From: Bog-756 sp963833585
GTDB lineage: Bacteria > Actinomycetota > Acidimicrobiia > Acidimicrobiales > RAAP-2
Direction of reading: 5' to 3'
Assembly: GCA_963833585.1 (NCBI GenBank)
Contig: CAWHYF010000006.1
Span: 496,001-560,000 of the forward strand
Length of the DNA stretch: 64,000 bases
The translations under genes were made by a program, and so were the position numbers. Below, one piece after another: positions 17,913 through 26,180 of the stretch; within the stretch, counting starts at the first letter, position 1; every line of letters begins with the position of its first letter. The notes under the pieces were generated by a model. That model saw only the letters and a list, made by a program, of their open reading frames with translations. It did no database searches and was not told the origin of the DNA.

Positions 17913-18641
17913 TCAGGCCCCGGCTTCGGCGGCGCCGGACTGGCTCCGGTGGGAGGTGGCCTGCAGCGCATCGTCGACGAGGAGGAGATCCTCGAAGAAG
18001 GCGCCGAAGGGTAGCTCTGGGTGCTGGATCTGGATCTCCAGGACCCAGAGCAGGTCCGAGGGAGCGAAGTCCACCGCAGCGAGGGTCCCGGCGTAGTGGG
18101 CCTTGTGGGGGAACGACGAGAGGCGGTGACCGGTCAGATCGAGGTTGAGCCGCCAACCCAGGGCTTCGGCCCGCTCACCGGCCAAGTGGTAGAGGTCGAT
18201 CCCGGTCACCTGCCGGCCGGCCCACTCGGAGCGGACCTGGCACCAGAGGTCGTAGACGTCGGTCACGGCACGGTGCATCTCGGGGTCGTCACCCACCACG
18301 AATGTGTCGCCGGCGTCGCCCTCGCATCCGGAGTGGACGGGTCCGATGTCGAGGAAGAAGATGTCGTGCTCGCCGAGCACCGCGCCGGGAGACGACGGTT
18401 CGTCGAAGTTGAGGGTGGTGTTGGCACCGAAACGGACCAGGACCTTGTGCCAGCCCTGGCGCAACCCGTGGGCCCGGAGCACGGCGGAGGCCACCCCCCG
18501 ACCCTCGTCCTCGGACAGACCGGGGACGATGCGTCCGGCGATCTCCCACAAGGCCGCCCGGGTCCGGTCCCGTACGTCGAGGAGCCCGGCCGGGGTGAAT
18601 CCGTCACCGTTGGCCTCCATCGCCTGGCGGCGCTGCGTCAC
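17913..18641 (-). CDS. M24-family metallopeptidase (Xaa-Pro peptidase-like)
   Basis: 242-residue pita-bread-fold peptidase. The dinuclear metal ligands appear in order: FFLDIGPVHSGCEGDAGDTFVVG (two aspartates), GHRLSSFPHKAHY (histidine), LEIQIQHPEL (glutamate) and FFEDLLLVDD (glutamate). It lacks the N-terminal creatinase-like domain of long prolidases, so it is a short stand-alone M24 protein. GTG 18641 follows GTGAGGTCCAG; an ATG seven codons on is the alternative. It could hydrolyse dipeptides or a peptide-like catabolite. Some M24 proteins are not peptidases. Confidence 0.8.
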   Translation of the reverse strand: MTQRRQAMEANGDGFTPAGLLDVRDRTRAALWEIAGRIVPGLSEDEGRGVASAVLRAHGLRQGWHKVLVRFGANTTLNFDEPSSPGAVLGEHDIFFLDIGPVHSGCEGDAGDTFVVGDDPEMHRAVTDVYDLWCQVRSEWAGRQVTGIDLYHLAGERAEALGWRLNLDLTGHRLSSFPHKAHYAGTLAAVDFAPSDLLWVLEIQIQHPELPFGAFFEDLLLVDDALQATSHRSQSGAAEAGA

Positions 18642-18911
18642 CACCTGGACCTCACCGGTCGAAGGCCCGGGGCGTGTCCACCGAGCGTCCACGGCGGGCG
18701 GGCACACCGATGGGGCTGACGAGGTCCTCGTCCAGCAGGGTGCCGAGGGTGGGTCGTTCGCCGGCGCACCCACAAACGCTTCCGCGCACCTTGGCCCGTT
18801 CGGGTGGCAGCGTCTTCATCCACGTTGCACTCTTGCACGAAGGGGGCCGGTCCGGGATCCGACGGTCGGGCCCCGTTGACGCTGGCCGCGCCGACGTGTT
18901 ACGACCCAGCC

Positions 18912-19709
18912 ATGGAGGACAGGATCAGCCCGGGGCTCTACCTCGAGATGACCGAGGGGCCCCTCGACACCTACGTCGGACGACGGGTCACCGAGGTGCT
19001 CGGCCGCCACGGTGCCACCCGGGCGACCTGGTGGCGAAACGTCCACCGCGACCGGGCCGACCTCCCCCGAGAGCTCCCCGAGTTCGAGTACCTCGCCGTG
19101 TACGAGGTGGGCAGGGAGTTCCTGGCCCCGCCGACGCCCGACGGGGTGACCGGCCTTCTCTTCCACCACTGTCCCCGGCCCGGTCAGGGCCGGGTCACCG
19201 GCCGACCGACCGTGGGCCTGTCCCTGGTCCTGATCTCCCCCACCGAACCTCGGAGAGCCCAGGAACTCCGCGACTGGGCGGACTTCGTGCACATCCGTTA
19301 CATCGCCGAGGCCAACGTTCCGGGGTACACCATGATCACCCCCTACGAGAACGCCTCGGGCTCCGACCCCCTGTTCCTCCACTTCTACGAGATGGACACC
19401 ACGGATCCTGAGGTCGCCTTCCGGTCCATGACCCCCCTGGTCGAACGGCTCCTCAATGCCGGAGGCACGCCGATGGACGACCTGCTGACCACCGAAGACG
19501 CCTCCCGTTCGGAGCAGTTCGCGGCGCGTGCTGCGGGACTGAGCGACGCCTTCCGGGACTGGGGCTTCCATGACGCCCTCCGGATCATCTACGTCAACTC
19601 GTTCGTGCGCCTCGGGGAACGACTCGGCGCGGCCCCGAACCATCGGCACGAGGGGCGGGTCGGACAGTCACCGGATGATTCGGCATCGGAACGGGGAACG
19701 GAAGCGTAG
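18912..19709 (+). CDS. Hypothetical protein with tandem alpha-beta barrel-like halves
   Basis: 265-residue protein of unknown function. The first half (LEMTEGPLDTYVGRRVTEVL, TRATWWRNVHRD, LAVYEVG) and the second (LSLVLISPTEPRRAQELRDWADFVHIRYIA, GYTMITPYE, FLHFYEMD) each look like a ferredoxin-like strand-helix-strand unit, as in EthD or DUF1330 proteins. The histidine in FVHIRYIA and the W-W pair may line a pocket. The ATG at 18912 fits the first conserved-looking residues. It is transcribed away from the M24 gene. The fold is an inference by eye. Confidence 0.6.
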   Translation: MEDRISPGLYLEMTEGPLDTYVGRRVTEVLGRHGATRATWWRNVHRDRADLPRELPEFEYLAVYEVGREFLAPPTPDGVTGLLFHHCPRPGQGRVTGRPTVGLSLVLISPTEPRRAQELRDWADFVHIRYIAEANVPGYTMITPYENASGSDPLFLHFYEMDTTDPEVAFRSMTPLVERLLNAGGTPMDDLLTTEDASRSEQFAARAAGLSDAFRDWGFHDALRIIYVNSFVRLGERLGAAPNHRHEGRVGQSPDDSASERGTEA

Positions 19710-19740
19710 GACTTGGGGGGTTCCGGACGATGATACGGAC

Positions 19741-20244
19741 GTGAGGGCCGCACCGAACCGATCCGACGTCTCGCTCCTGGCCCTCTACGACCGGGCGTTG
19801 CCCCAGGTGTACGGCTATCTCATGGCGCGCTGTGGTGACCGGACCGTGGCCGAGGACCTGACCTCGGAGACCTTCCTGGCCGTGGCCGCCGGCCGCCAGG
19901 ACGCCCCGCTGACCGTCGGATGGCTGATCGGAATCGCCCGGCACAAGTTGGTCGACCACTGGCGCCGGCAGGCTCGCCAGGAGCGACTGCTCGAGGCCGT
20001 CGGGGGCCGGTCGCCCGACCCGGACGATCCTTGGGAGGTGGAGTTGGATCGCTGGCGGGCCCACGAAGTGCTGAGCCGACTCGCACCGCAACACCGGGCC
20101 GCCCTGACCTTGCGGTACCTGGACCAGCTCAGCGTCCCCGAGGCGGCTGTGGTGCTGGATCGGGGCGTGGCTGCCACCGAGGCCCTGCTGGTCCGGGCCC
20201 GGCGAGAGTTCCGCCTGGTCTACGAGGGGAGCAGCGATGCCTGA
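19741..20244 (+). CDS. ECF-type RNA polymerase sigma factor
   Basis: 167-residue group 4 sigma factor. Region 2 is visible as SLLALYDRALPQVYGYLMARCGDRTVAEDLTSETFLAV with GWLIGIARHKLVDHWRRQ, and region 4 as LSRLAPQHRAALTLRYLDQLSVPEAAVVLDRGVAATEALLVRARREF. The GTG at 19741 is the most likely start; no strong ribosome site is visible. Its stop overlaps the ATG of the next frame (ATGCCTGA), which implies translational coupling to the DPLDALR peptide and VOC protein that follow. No classical membrane anti-sigma factor is present, so those two products are the best candidates for regulators. Confidence 0.88.
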   Translation: MRAAPNRSDVSLLALYDRALPQVYGYLMARCGDRTVAEDLTSETFLAVAAGRQDAPLTVGWLIGIARHKLVDHWRRQARQERLLEAVGGRSPDPDDPWEVELDRWRAHEVLSRLAPQHRAALTLRYLDQLSVPEAAVVLDRGVAATEALLVRARREFRLVYEGSSDA

Positions 20245-20452
20245 CCCGCGCTCCGATCCTCTCGACGCGCTTCGAGGCCCGGTCATCCCGCTGGCCCCCG
20301 ACCCCATGTTCGCCGCCACCCTCCGCAACCGACTGCGGGCCGCTCGCACCCACCAGCAAGGAGCCCCCGATGAACAAGGAGTCCCCGATGAGCAAGGAGC
20401 CCCCGATGAACACGGACCTGACCCGCCCCCGAAACGGCCGACGCCACGGTGA
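20237..20452 (+). CDS. Short DPLDALR-type peptide linked to the sigma factor
   Basis: 71-residue product whose ATG overlaps the sigma factor stop. The first 37 residues (DPLDALRGPVIPLAPDPMFAATLRNRLRAA) match a segment that, from family knowledge, usually forms the N-terminus of VOC proteins encoded after such sigma factors. Here this frame runs on through the 18-bp repeats as repeated DEQGAPDEQGVPDEQGAPDE-like text and stops at 20452, inside the VOC gene. Either the segment is a separate peptide, or one base slip near 20345-20370 has split a single DPLDALR-VOC protein. The neighbouring genes damaged by slips make the second reading real. Confidence 0.6.
   Translation: MPDPRSDPLDALRGPVIPLAPDPMFAATLRNRLRAARTHQQGAPDEQGVPDEQGAPDEHGPDPPPKRPTPR
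20355..20408 (+). repeat. Three tandem 18-bp repeats, each with a ribosome site and an ATG
   Basis: Units at 20355-20372, 20373-20390 and 20391-20408. Units one and three are identical (AGCAAGGAGCCCCCGATG); unit two differs at two bases. Each holds AAGGAG followed six bases later by ATG. The ATGs at 20370, 20388 and 20406 are all in the frame of the VOC protein, because the unit length is a multiple of three. Expansion or loss of units would keep the frame and change the number of initiation sites. Confidence 0.9.
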
Positions 20453-21173
20453 CATCTCCTACATCACGCTCGGCCTGCCCGACCTGGACCGGGGCCGGGT
20501 GTTCTACGGTGCCGTCCTCGGTTGGCGGTTCAGTCCCGGGAGCAGCGAGCACGGGGCCCAGGTCGACGGCATCGTCCCGATGACCGGCCTGTGGGGCGGC
20601 GAACTCCCGGCCGGCGACCGGTTGCACGGAGCGGTGCTCGGGTTCCGGGTCGACGACATCACCGCCGCGGTCGGTGCGGTCCGGGCCCACGGCGGGACGG
20701 TCGGCGACCCCCACCGGGAGCCGTACGCCATGACGGCCGAAGGCCACGACGACCAGGGCCTCCCCTTCTACCTCCACGAGATGCCTCCGGTCGACGATGC
20801 GGTCCCGGCCGACGGCGAGTGGCGCAACGGAGCCTCCGAGGGCGACGTGTCGTACCTCACCATGGTGGTCCCCGACCTCGCTGCCGCGGAGGCGTTCTAC
20901 GGGGGTGTGCTGGGCTGGACCTTCACGACCGGACGGCCCGGCGGAGCCCAGGTGACCGGGGCCGCCCCCCAGGTCGGGCTGACCACCCAACCCGAGGGCG
21001 GGGCGGTGACTCCCGGCGTGATCGCGTGCTACCGGGTCGATGACCTCGAGGCGGCGGTCCAGAGGGTTCGGGTCGCCGGGGGGCAGGCCCGCCAGGTGGC
21101 CCGGCGGCCCTACGGCCTGGAGTCACGGTGCGCCGATGACCAGGGCACCCCGTTCTACCTGCACCAGCTCTGA
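20370..21173 (+). CDS. Double VOC (glyoxalase-fold) protein
   Basis: 267 residues from the first of three in-frame ATGs. Two VOC modules: the first from HGDISYITLGLPDLDRGRVFYGAVLGWRF to GLPFYLHEMP, the second from EGDVSYLTMVVPDLAAAEAFYGGVLGWTF to GTPFYLHQL. The repeated YIT/YLT-x(6)-PDL pattern and FY-x-x-VLGW are typical. VOC proteins bind small molecules or metals; here classical metal residues are not obvious, so ligand binding is more likely than catalysis. Its place after the ECF sigma factor matches a known actinobacterial arrangement in which the VOC protein is a candidate ligand sensor. The start could be 20370, 20388 or 20406. Confidence 0.85.
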   Translation: MNKESPMSKEPPMNTDLTRPRNGRRHGDISYITLGLPDLDRGRVFYGAVLGWRFSPGSSEHGAQVDGIVPMTGLWGGELPAGDRLHGAVLGFRVDDITAAVGAVRAHGGTVGDPHREPYAMTAEGHDDQGLPFYLHEMPPVDDAVPADGEWRNGASEGDVSYLTMVVPDLAAAEAFYGGVLGWTFTTGRPGGAQVTGAAPQVGLTTQPEGGAVTPGVIACYRVDDLEAAVQRVRVAGGQARQVARRPYGLESRCADDQGTPFYLHQL

Positions 21174-21357
21174 CCGCCGCGCCGGTCCACCGACCTGGCG
21201 GCTCCCCCCCAGCCGGCCCCGATTCCCGGTTGGCCGGGGTGGCACGGACACCGGCGCCCCGTCCCGGTCGCCCAGCCGCAGCTCCAATTCTTTTGGCAGT
21301 TACGATGACGATTATGGACGAACACGAATTGGCTGCGACGGCACGGCGAGGTCGATC

Positions 21358-22179
21358 GTGCAGATAGTCACACTGGGCACCGGCAGTCCGATCCCCGATC
21401 CCAACCGGGCCGGGCCGGCCACCCTGGTGCGGGCCGGCGGGCGGGACTTCCTGTTCGACTGCGGCCGCGGGGTCCTCCTTCGGGCGGCGGCGGCCTGGTC
21501 GGGAGCGGCCGCCTTCGCCTCGGTACTCCTGACCCACCTGCACAGTGACCACACCACCGACCTCAACGACCTCATCACCATGCGTTGGGTCGCCTCGCCC
21601 GAACCGAACCCCCTGCCCGTGGTGGGCCCGCCGGGCACTCAGGGCCTGGTCGACCGGACGATCGCCATGTTGTCGGACGACATCGGCTATCGGACCGCCC
21701 ACCACGACGACCTGAACTGGGAGCCGACCTGCTCGGTCACCGAGGTCAGCGACGGCGTGGCCTACGACGACGGCACGGTGCGGATCCTGGCCGCGCCGAC
21801 CGACCACGCCCCGGTGCATCCCACCGTCGGCTACCGGATCGAGGCTGAGGGAAAGGTGGCGGTGATCGCCGGCGACACCGTGCCCTGCGCCGGGCTGGAC
21901 CGGCTGTGCGCCGGGGCCGACATCTATGTGCAGACGGTCATACGGCGGTCGTTGGTCGAGGCCATCCCCTTCGCCCGCATCCAGGACATCCTGGACTACC
22001 ACTCCTCGATCCAGGACGCCGCCGCCACCGCCACCCGCGCCGGGGTTGGCACCCTCGTCCTGACCCACCTGGTACCGGCCCCGGCGGTGGGCTCCGAATC
22101 CGAGTGGGAGGCGGAGGCCCGGGCCGGGTTCACCGGCAACATCGTGGTGGCCGAGGACCTCTGGCAGTCGGACCTCTGA
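21358..22179 (+). CDS. MBL-fold metallo-hydrolase, RNase Z-like
   Basis: 273-residue metallo-beta-lactamase-fold enzyme. It opens VQIVTLGTGSPIPDPNRAGPATLV, as in RNase Z and arylsulfatase-like members, and has the metal motif LLTHLHSDHTTDL (HxHxDH), then VIAGDTVPC (bridging aspartate) and VLTHLVPAP (late histidine). GTG 21358 follows a weak GAGG. The missing RNase Z exosite and the substituted region near residue 100 make tRNA processing doubtful, so it is more likely a hydrolase of a small ester. It converges on the TauE gene. Confidence 0.8.
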   Translation: MQIVTLGTGSPIPDPNRAGPATLVRAGGRDFLFDCGRGVLLRAAAAWSGAAAFASVLLTHLHSDHTTDLNDLITMRWVASPEPNPLPVVGPPGTQGLVDRTIAMLSDDIGYRTAHHDDLNWEPTCSVTEVSDGVAYDDGTVRILAAPTDHAPVHPTVGYRIEAEGKVAVIAGDTVPCAGLDRLCAGADIYVQTVIRRSLVEAIPFARIQDILDYHSSIQDAAATATRAGVGTLVLTHLVPAPAVGSESEWEAEARAGFTGNIVVAEDLWQSDL

Positions 22180-22217
22180 GGGTCACCGGCGGGAGGCCCG
22201 AGGCGCGGGACGAGGAC

Positions 22218-23141
22218 TCAGGCCTTCTCCACCCGCTCCCGCACCTCGCCCACCGGCGGATCGGTCCCTCGTGCCAGCCGGCGGGGGCGGAGATAGAAGA
22301 GCCAGATGACTCCGATCGCCAGCAGCAGGGAACAGAGGATCCAACCGAGTGCCGTCGTGCCCACGCCCACGTACTTCAGGCCGGAGGCGAAGATGACGAA
22401 GGTGATGGCCGGCCTGATGTAGCGATCCGGGGCTCTCGAGGACAGGAGGGAGCCGACCAACACCGCCGGCACACTCCCGATGACGAGCGAGGTGGTGACC
22501 GCGAACTCCACATGGCCAAAGGCCAGCGCGCCGAGTGCTGCAGCCATCGTCAGCGGCACGGCCTGGGTGAGGTCGGTCCCGACCAATTGGTTGGCACCCA
22601 ACATGGGGTAGACGAAGAGCAGGAGCACGATCATGAGCGACCCCGACCCGACCGAGGTGATCCCGACGATCAGCCCGCCGAACATCCCGATGAGCACCGA
22701 GGCGAGGGGGCGAACCTCGAGATGGTGGACCTCCGCGCTGCGTGACCGGCCCGAGCGGCGATCGAGGGCATAGCGGGCCACCATGGCGACCGCTCCGGCC
22801 AACAGGGCCGCGCCCAGGATGATCTGGATGTCCTTTTCGGCGCTGTTGGCATCACCCAACAGGTGGAGGAGGTACGCCCCGGTGAAGGCCATGGGCACCG
22901 AGCCCAACACCATCCAACCGACCAACCGGAGGTTGACCGTGCCCTTCTTCAAGTGGACGGCGGCGCCCACCGGTCGCATCAGCACGGCAGCCACCAGGTC
23001 GCTCGAGATGGCCGTGGACGGTTTGATCCCGAACAGCAGGATGAGCATCGGCGTCATCAGGGCTCCTCCGCCGGCCCCGGTCAGACCGACCAGAAACCCC
23101 ACGACGGCACTTCCCAGCACGATGTACGGATCGATCGTCAA
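22218..23141 (-). CDS. TauE/SafE-family membrane transporter (sulfite/sulfonate exporter type)
   Basis: 307-residue inner-membrane protein with about eight hydrophobic segments arranged as two repeats. It carries VGFLVGLTGAGGGALMTPMLILLFG in the first half and GGLIVGITSVGSGSLMIVLLLF in the second, the characteristic duplicated GLTGxGG/GITSxGSG motifs. TTG 23141 follows GGGGGGACGA; earlier in-frame codons give arginine-glycine text. Family members export sulfite, sulfoacetate or other small organic anions. The substrate here is unknown. Confidence 0.85.
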   Translation of the reverse strand: MTIDPYIVLGSAVVGFLVGLTGAGGGALMTPMLILLFGIKPSTAISSDLVAAVLMRPVGAAVHLKKGTVNLRLVGWMVLGSVPMAFTGAYLLHLLGDANSAEKDIQIILGAALLAGAVAMVARYALDRRSGRSRSAEVHHLEVRPLASVLIGMFGGLIVGITSVGSGSLMIVLLLFVYPMLGANQLVGTDLTQAVPLTMAAALGALAFGHVEFAVTTSLVIGSVPAVLVGSLLSSRAPDRYIRPAITFVIFASGLKYVGVGTTALGWILCSLLLAIGVIWLFYLRPRRLARGTDPPVGEVRERVEKA

Positions 23142-23255
23142 TCGTCCCCCCGAGAGCGGCGCGGCCCCTCGGCCACCAAGCAACACTATCCCTGTTGGAC
23201 CTAGTTGGGCTATGGGCTTTGATGGTTCGTCGGGGGGTCAGCGTCGCGGAGCATC

Positions 23256-23269
23256 TGCACTCGAGTGCA
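23256..23269. promoter_or_regulatory. Perfect 14-bp palindrome TGCACTCGAGTGCA
   Basis: Uninterrupted palindrome 37 bases before the GTG of the HTH protein at 23307. It contains GCACTC and GAGTGC, the inner parts of the two CIRCE arms, but without the nine-base spacer, so it is not a normal HrcA site. Its place in the promoter region of a small DNA-binding-like protein suggests autoregulation. This is inference. Confidence 0.45.
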
Positions 23270-23306
23270 ATTCTCCCCGGATCCGGACGTCGTTAGGATC
23301 GGCTGC

Positions 23307-23657
23307 GTGTCCGAAGCTCGTGACGAGGTCATCAATGACATCCGGCGCCTGATGGACTCGGGTCAGGAGCTTCGAGCCCTGGTCCAAGAGAGCCGGAAGG
23401 GATTTCTCAAGGGACTCAAGCTCCTCGAGGGAGGCGTCCCGCTCCGGCAGGCGCTGGCGGACCTGAACACCGCCGAGCGCCGACTGAAGATGACCGACAT
23501 GCTCAGCGAGTTCGACGAGTGCCGGCACCGGCTGCGGGTCTCCATCACGGCCGCCGGGCTGGAGGAGGGGATGAGCATCGGGGAGATCGGCCGGGCCTTC
23601 GGGGTGTCCCGGCAACTGGCCGCCCGGTTCGCCAAAGAGGTGCGCGGGCAGTCCTGA
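23307..23657 (+). CDS. Small helix-turn-helix protein
   Basis: 116-residue, mostly helical protein. The N-terminal two thirds look like a coiled or helical bundle (SEARDEVINDIRRLMDSGQELRALVQESRKGFLKGLKLLEGG and TAERRLKMTDMLSEFDECRHRLR). The end, GLEEGMSIGEIGRAFGVSRQLAARFAKEV, is a clear helix-turn-helix. The GTG at 23307 follows AGGATCG and trims a poorly protein-like lead. A 14-bp palindrome lies upstream. It could be a DNA-binding regulator or a nucleoid-type protein. No family name is recognised. Confidence 0.7.
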   Translation: MSEARDEVINDIRRLMDSGQELRALVQESRKGFLKGLKLLEGGVPLRQALADLNTAERRLKMTDMLSEFDECRHRLRVSITAAGLEEGMSIGEIGRAFGVSRQLAARFAKEVRGQS

Positions 23658-23675
23658 GCCGTGACCGGAACCCGG

Positions 23676-24014
23676 TCACGGCCCGGTGACCGACCATCCC
23701 CGCCGGCGGAGCTCGGCGGCCAGCTGCTCGTCGGGAACACGGCGCAACGAGGGCGAGGGGACCGGTGAACTCACCGGCCGGACCGATTGTTTCCGGATCT
23801 CCGGCTCGTCGGTCTCCGCCCCGTCCCGTTGGAGCTGGTCGATGAACGCCTCGGCCTCGTCCCGGGTGAACCGGCCCCCCGCCTGCCGCTGAGTGAACCC
23901 CATGGGTCCCCGGGCGTCACGGAAATCGACGTGACCTGCGTCGCGAAGGAGCCGCTCGAGCTCCCGCACCTGCCGGGCCGTGGCCGGCGGCCCGGACTGC
24001 TGACCGAACGCCAT
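23676..24014 (-). CDS. Hypothetical actinobacterial protein with a TQRQ helix motif
   Basis: 112-residue protein. The first 60 residues (TARQVRELERLLRDAGHVDFRDARGPMGFTQRQAGGRFTRDEAEAFIDQL) match a short conserved helical segment that recurs, alone or fused, in actinobacterial proteins of unknown role. After a charged linker, the last 25 residues (RRVPDEQLAAELRRRGWSV) look like a C-terminal helix repeated in the same type of proteins. The ATG at 24014 is clear. It converges with the HTH gene. Confidence 0.65.
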   Translation of the reverse strand: MAFGQQSGPPATARQVRELERLLRDAGHVDFRDARGPMGFTQRQAGGRFTRDEAEAFIDQLQRDGAETDEPEIRKQSVRPVSSPVPSPSLRRVPDEQLAAELRRRGWSVTGP

Positions 24015-24071
24015 GGGGCCAGTCTCCCCGATATCCGAGTCGTCGGGGCCCTGGCCTCATCCGGCAGGGCG

Positions 24072-25142
24072 TCAGAGCAGGTACTCGACCTCGCCGGTGG
24101 CCGTGATCGCGAACCGCTCGACACCCGAGGCGACATGGGGTGCATCGGCAGCCAAGGCCACGGCCACCTTCTGACCGCTGTTGCGCATCACGTCGAGCAC
24201 CAGCTCCACGACCTGCTGGGGCGTGAACCACCGGTGCACCTGGTCGACCAAGTTGCCGTCCACCGTGGTGGGCTGGGTGACCATGGCGTCGGTCAGCCGA
24301 AGGGCCACCTTCTGCGGTTCGGGCAGCTCGCTGGCCTCATACCGTTCCGTGGTGTCGAAGAGCGCTTCGTCGGCCCCGGCCTCGAGCGCCCTGACCGAAC
24401 GGGTGGACTGGCACAGCCGGCAGTCGTGCTGACGAGCCCCCCGCAGGCGGACCAGCTCGGTGGTGACCGGATCGACGGCCTCCAGCAGGGCGACGGTCCG
24501 TGACAGTCGATCGAACATCGCCAGCAGCGCCGCGCCGCCGGACCCCCCGCCGTCGGAGGCGCGGTGAGCGGTCGCTCCACCGACGTCCACGCCACCGCCT
24601 GGCGGCGGGTGACCATCGGGGAACAGCCGGTCGAGCACCATGGTCACCCTGCGGCCGTAGTCGAGGAGGAACAGCGCGACCACGAAGTCGAGCACACCGG
24701 CCGGGCCGAGGGCCGTGGTCAACTCGAGGCGCCTTCGGTCGTCGATGCCCGCCACGTCGATCACGAACTGCTCAGTGAAACCCAGGCAGGCCCGCTCCTC
24801 GTCACCGAACAGAGAGGATGTCGACCACCGAGACAGCTCGACCAGGCGGGCCCCGGTCTGGGGCGAGGTGGCTCGTGCGCCGGCGGGCCCGGATGCGTCT
24901 CGCAGGAGTTGGGCGATGCGCCCGTCCACCAGCACCAGGCGATCGGGCGGGTCTGCGGTCCAGATCTCGGCCTGCAGGCTCCTGAACGCCGGCGCCGCCT
25001 CCGGAGCCCATCGCCGCAGGGCGTCGGCCCCCGAGGAATCGCCGGTTCCCGGCGGGTGGATCGGCACGGCGGAGTCGGTGCCCACCGCGGCGACCGTAAC
25101 CCGACCGGCGCGAACGGTCAACGCACCCCGCCCGTCCGCCAT
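24072..25142 (-). CDS. Carboxymuconolactone decarboxylase/AhpD-like protein
   Basis: 356-residue protein. The C-terminal half is an AhpD-like helical domain with LRGARQHDCRLCQSTRSVRALEAGADEALF, where the CxxC pair is the redox or catalytic site in AhpD relatives, followed by LRLTDAMVTQPTTVDGNLVDQV. The N-terminal half looks like a second, degenerate copy (LLRDASGPAGARA... FGDEERACLGFTEQFV) without CxxC. Its ATG overlaps the stop of the upstream NADP oxidoreductase gene (ATGA), so the two are translationally coupled and may act in one pathway. Peroxidase-type or decarboxylase chemistry cannot be told apart. Confidence 0.78.
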   Translation of the reverse strand: MADGRGALTVRAGRVTVAAVGTDSAVPIHPPGTGDSSGADALRRWAPEAAPAFRSLQAEIWTADPPDRLVLVDGRIAQLLRDASGPAGARATSPQTGARLVELSRWSTSSLFGDEERACLGFTEQFVIDVAGIDDRRRLELTTALGPAGVLDFVVALFLLDYGRRVTMVLDRLFPDGHPPPGGGVDVGGATAHRASDGGGSGGAALLAMFDRLSRTVALLEAVDPVTTELVRLRGARQHDCRLCQSTRSVRALEAGADEALFDTTERYEASELPEPQKVALRLTDAMVTQPTTVDGNLVDQVHRWFTPQQVVELVLDVMRNSGQKVAVALAADAPHVASGVERFAITATGEVEYLL

Positions 25143-26149
25143 CAGAGCCGGACGATCACCTTTCCGGTGTTGCCCCCGCTGAACAACAGGTTGAGGGCCT
25201 CTCCGGCGTGCTCGAGTCCGTCCACCAGATGCTCCCGGTGGTGGATCTTTCCCTCCATGACCCAGCCGGCCATCCGGACCTGGGCCTCGGGGAACCGGTC
25301 GAGGTAGTCGAGGATCAAGAACCCTTCCATGCGGGCCCGCTTGATGATCAGGTTGAGGTAGTTGTCGGGGCCCGACGGGACGGTCCTCGTTGTACTGGGA
25401 GATGGCACCGCACAGCACCACCCGGGCCTTCATGGCCAGCCGGGCCAGGCAGTCGTTCAGGATCTGGCCGCCCACGTTGTCGAAGTAGACGTCGATCCCG
25501 TCCGGGACAGGTCACCCGGAGCCGGGCCGCCACATCGTCGTCCCGGTAGTTGATGGCATGGTCGAAGCCCAACTCGTCGGTGAGCCAGGCGCACTTCTCG
25601 GCCGATCCCGGCGATGCCCACCACGGAGCCCGCACCTTCGATGCGGGCGAGCTGTCCCACCACCGAACCGGTGGCACCGGCCGCGCCCGACACCACCACC
25701 GTGTCCCCCGGTCGGGGCCGGCCGATGTCGAACAGGCCGAAGTAGGCGGTCATCCCGGTCACCCCGAGGACCCCGATGGCAACGGTGGGATCCACACCGG
25801 GGGGCAGGACGGTGAGGGAGTCGCCCGCGTCGGCCAGCGAGAACTCCTGCCAGCCAAGCATGCCGAAGACCACGTCTCCCGGCTGGTAGTGCTCGTTCCG
25901 ACTGGCGACCACCTCCCCCACCCCCCCGCTGCGCACCACCTCGCCGATGCCGATGGGGGGGAGGTAGCCCGGGGCGTCGTCCATCCAGGTCCGGATGGTG
26001 GGGTCGATCGAGCAGTACCGGACCCGGACCAGCGCCTGCCCCTCGGCCGGCTCAGGGATCGGGGCCGAGTCGTCGATCCGGAGGTTCCCCTGGTCGACCA
26101 GACCCCGGGGGCGGGAGTCGAGCAGGATGCGTCGGTACGTGTCGGTCAC
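25142..26149 (-). CDS. NADP-dependent medium-chain oxidoreductase (CurA/leukotriene B4 reductase type; three frame slips)
   Basis: Zinc-free MDR enzyme of about 335 residues that reduces activated double bonds or ketones with NADPH. In order: YRRILLDSRPRGLVDQGNL, RVRYCSIDPTIRTWM, GEVVASRNEHYQPGDVVFG, GVTGMTAYFGLFDIG, VVVSGAAGATGSVVGQLARIEGA, GFDHAINYRDDDV, VYFDNVGGQILNDCL, RVVLCGAISQYN, EGFLILDYLDRFPEA, and a C-terminus GEALNLLFSGGNTGKVIVRL. The frame moves by one base near 25608, 25503 and 25372, each fitting one extra base at a GC run. The GTG at 26149 is the best start. The stop overlaps the next ATG. Conservation through all segments argues for sequencing errors rather than decay. Confidence 0.82.
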
Positions 26150-26180
26150 CGTTGCATTCAAGCAGACCGACCGGTCCGGA

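Noticed and set aside
25142..26149. Decay of the NADP oxidoreductase into a pseudogene
   Set aside because: Conserved text continues on both sides of every slip, and slips with the same character occur in rimO and folE; error is more likely than decay.
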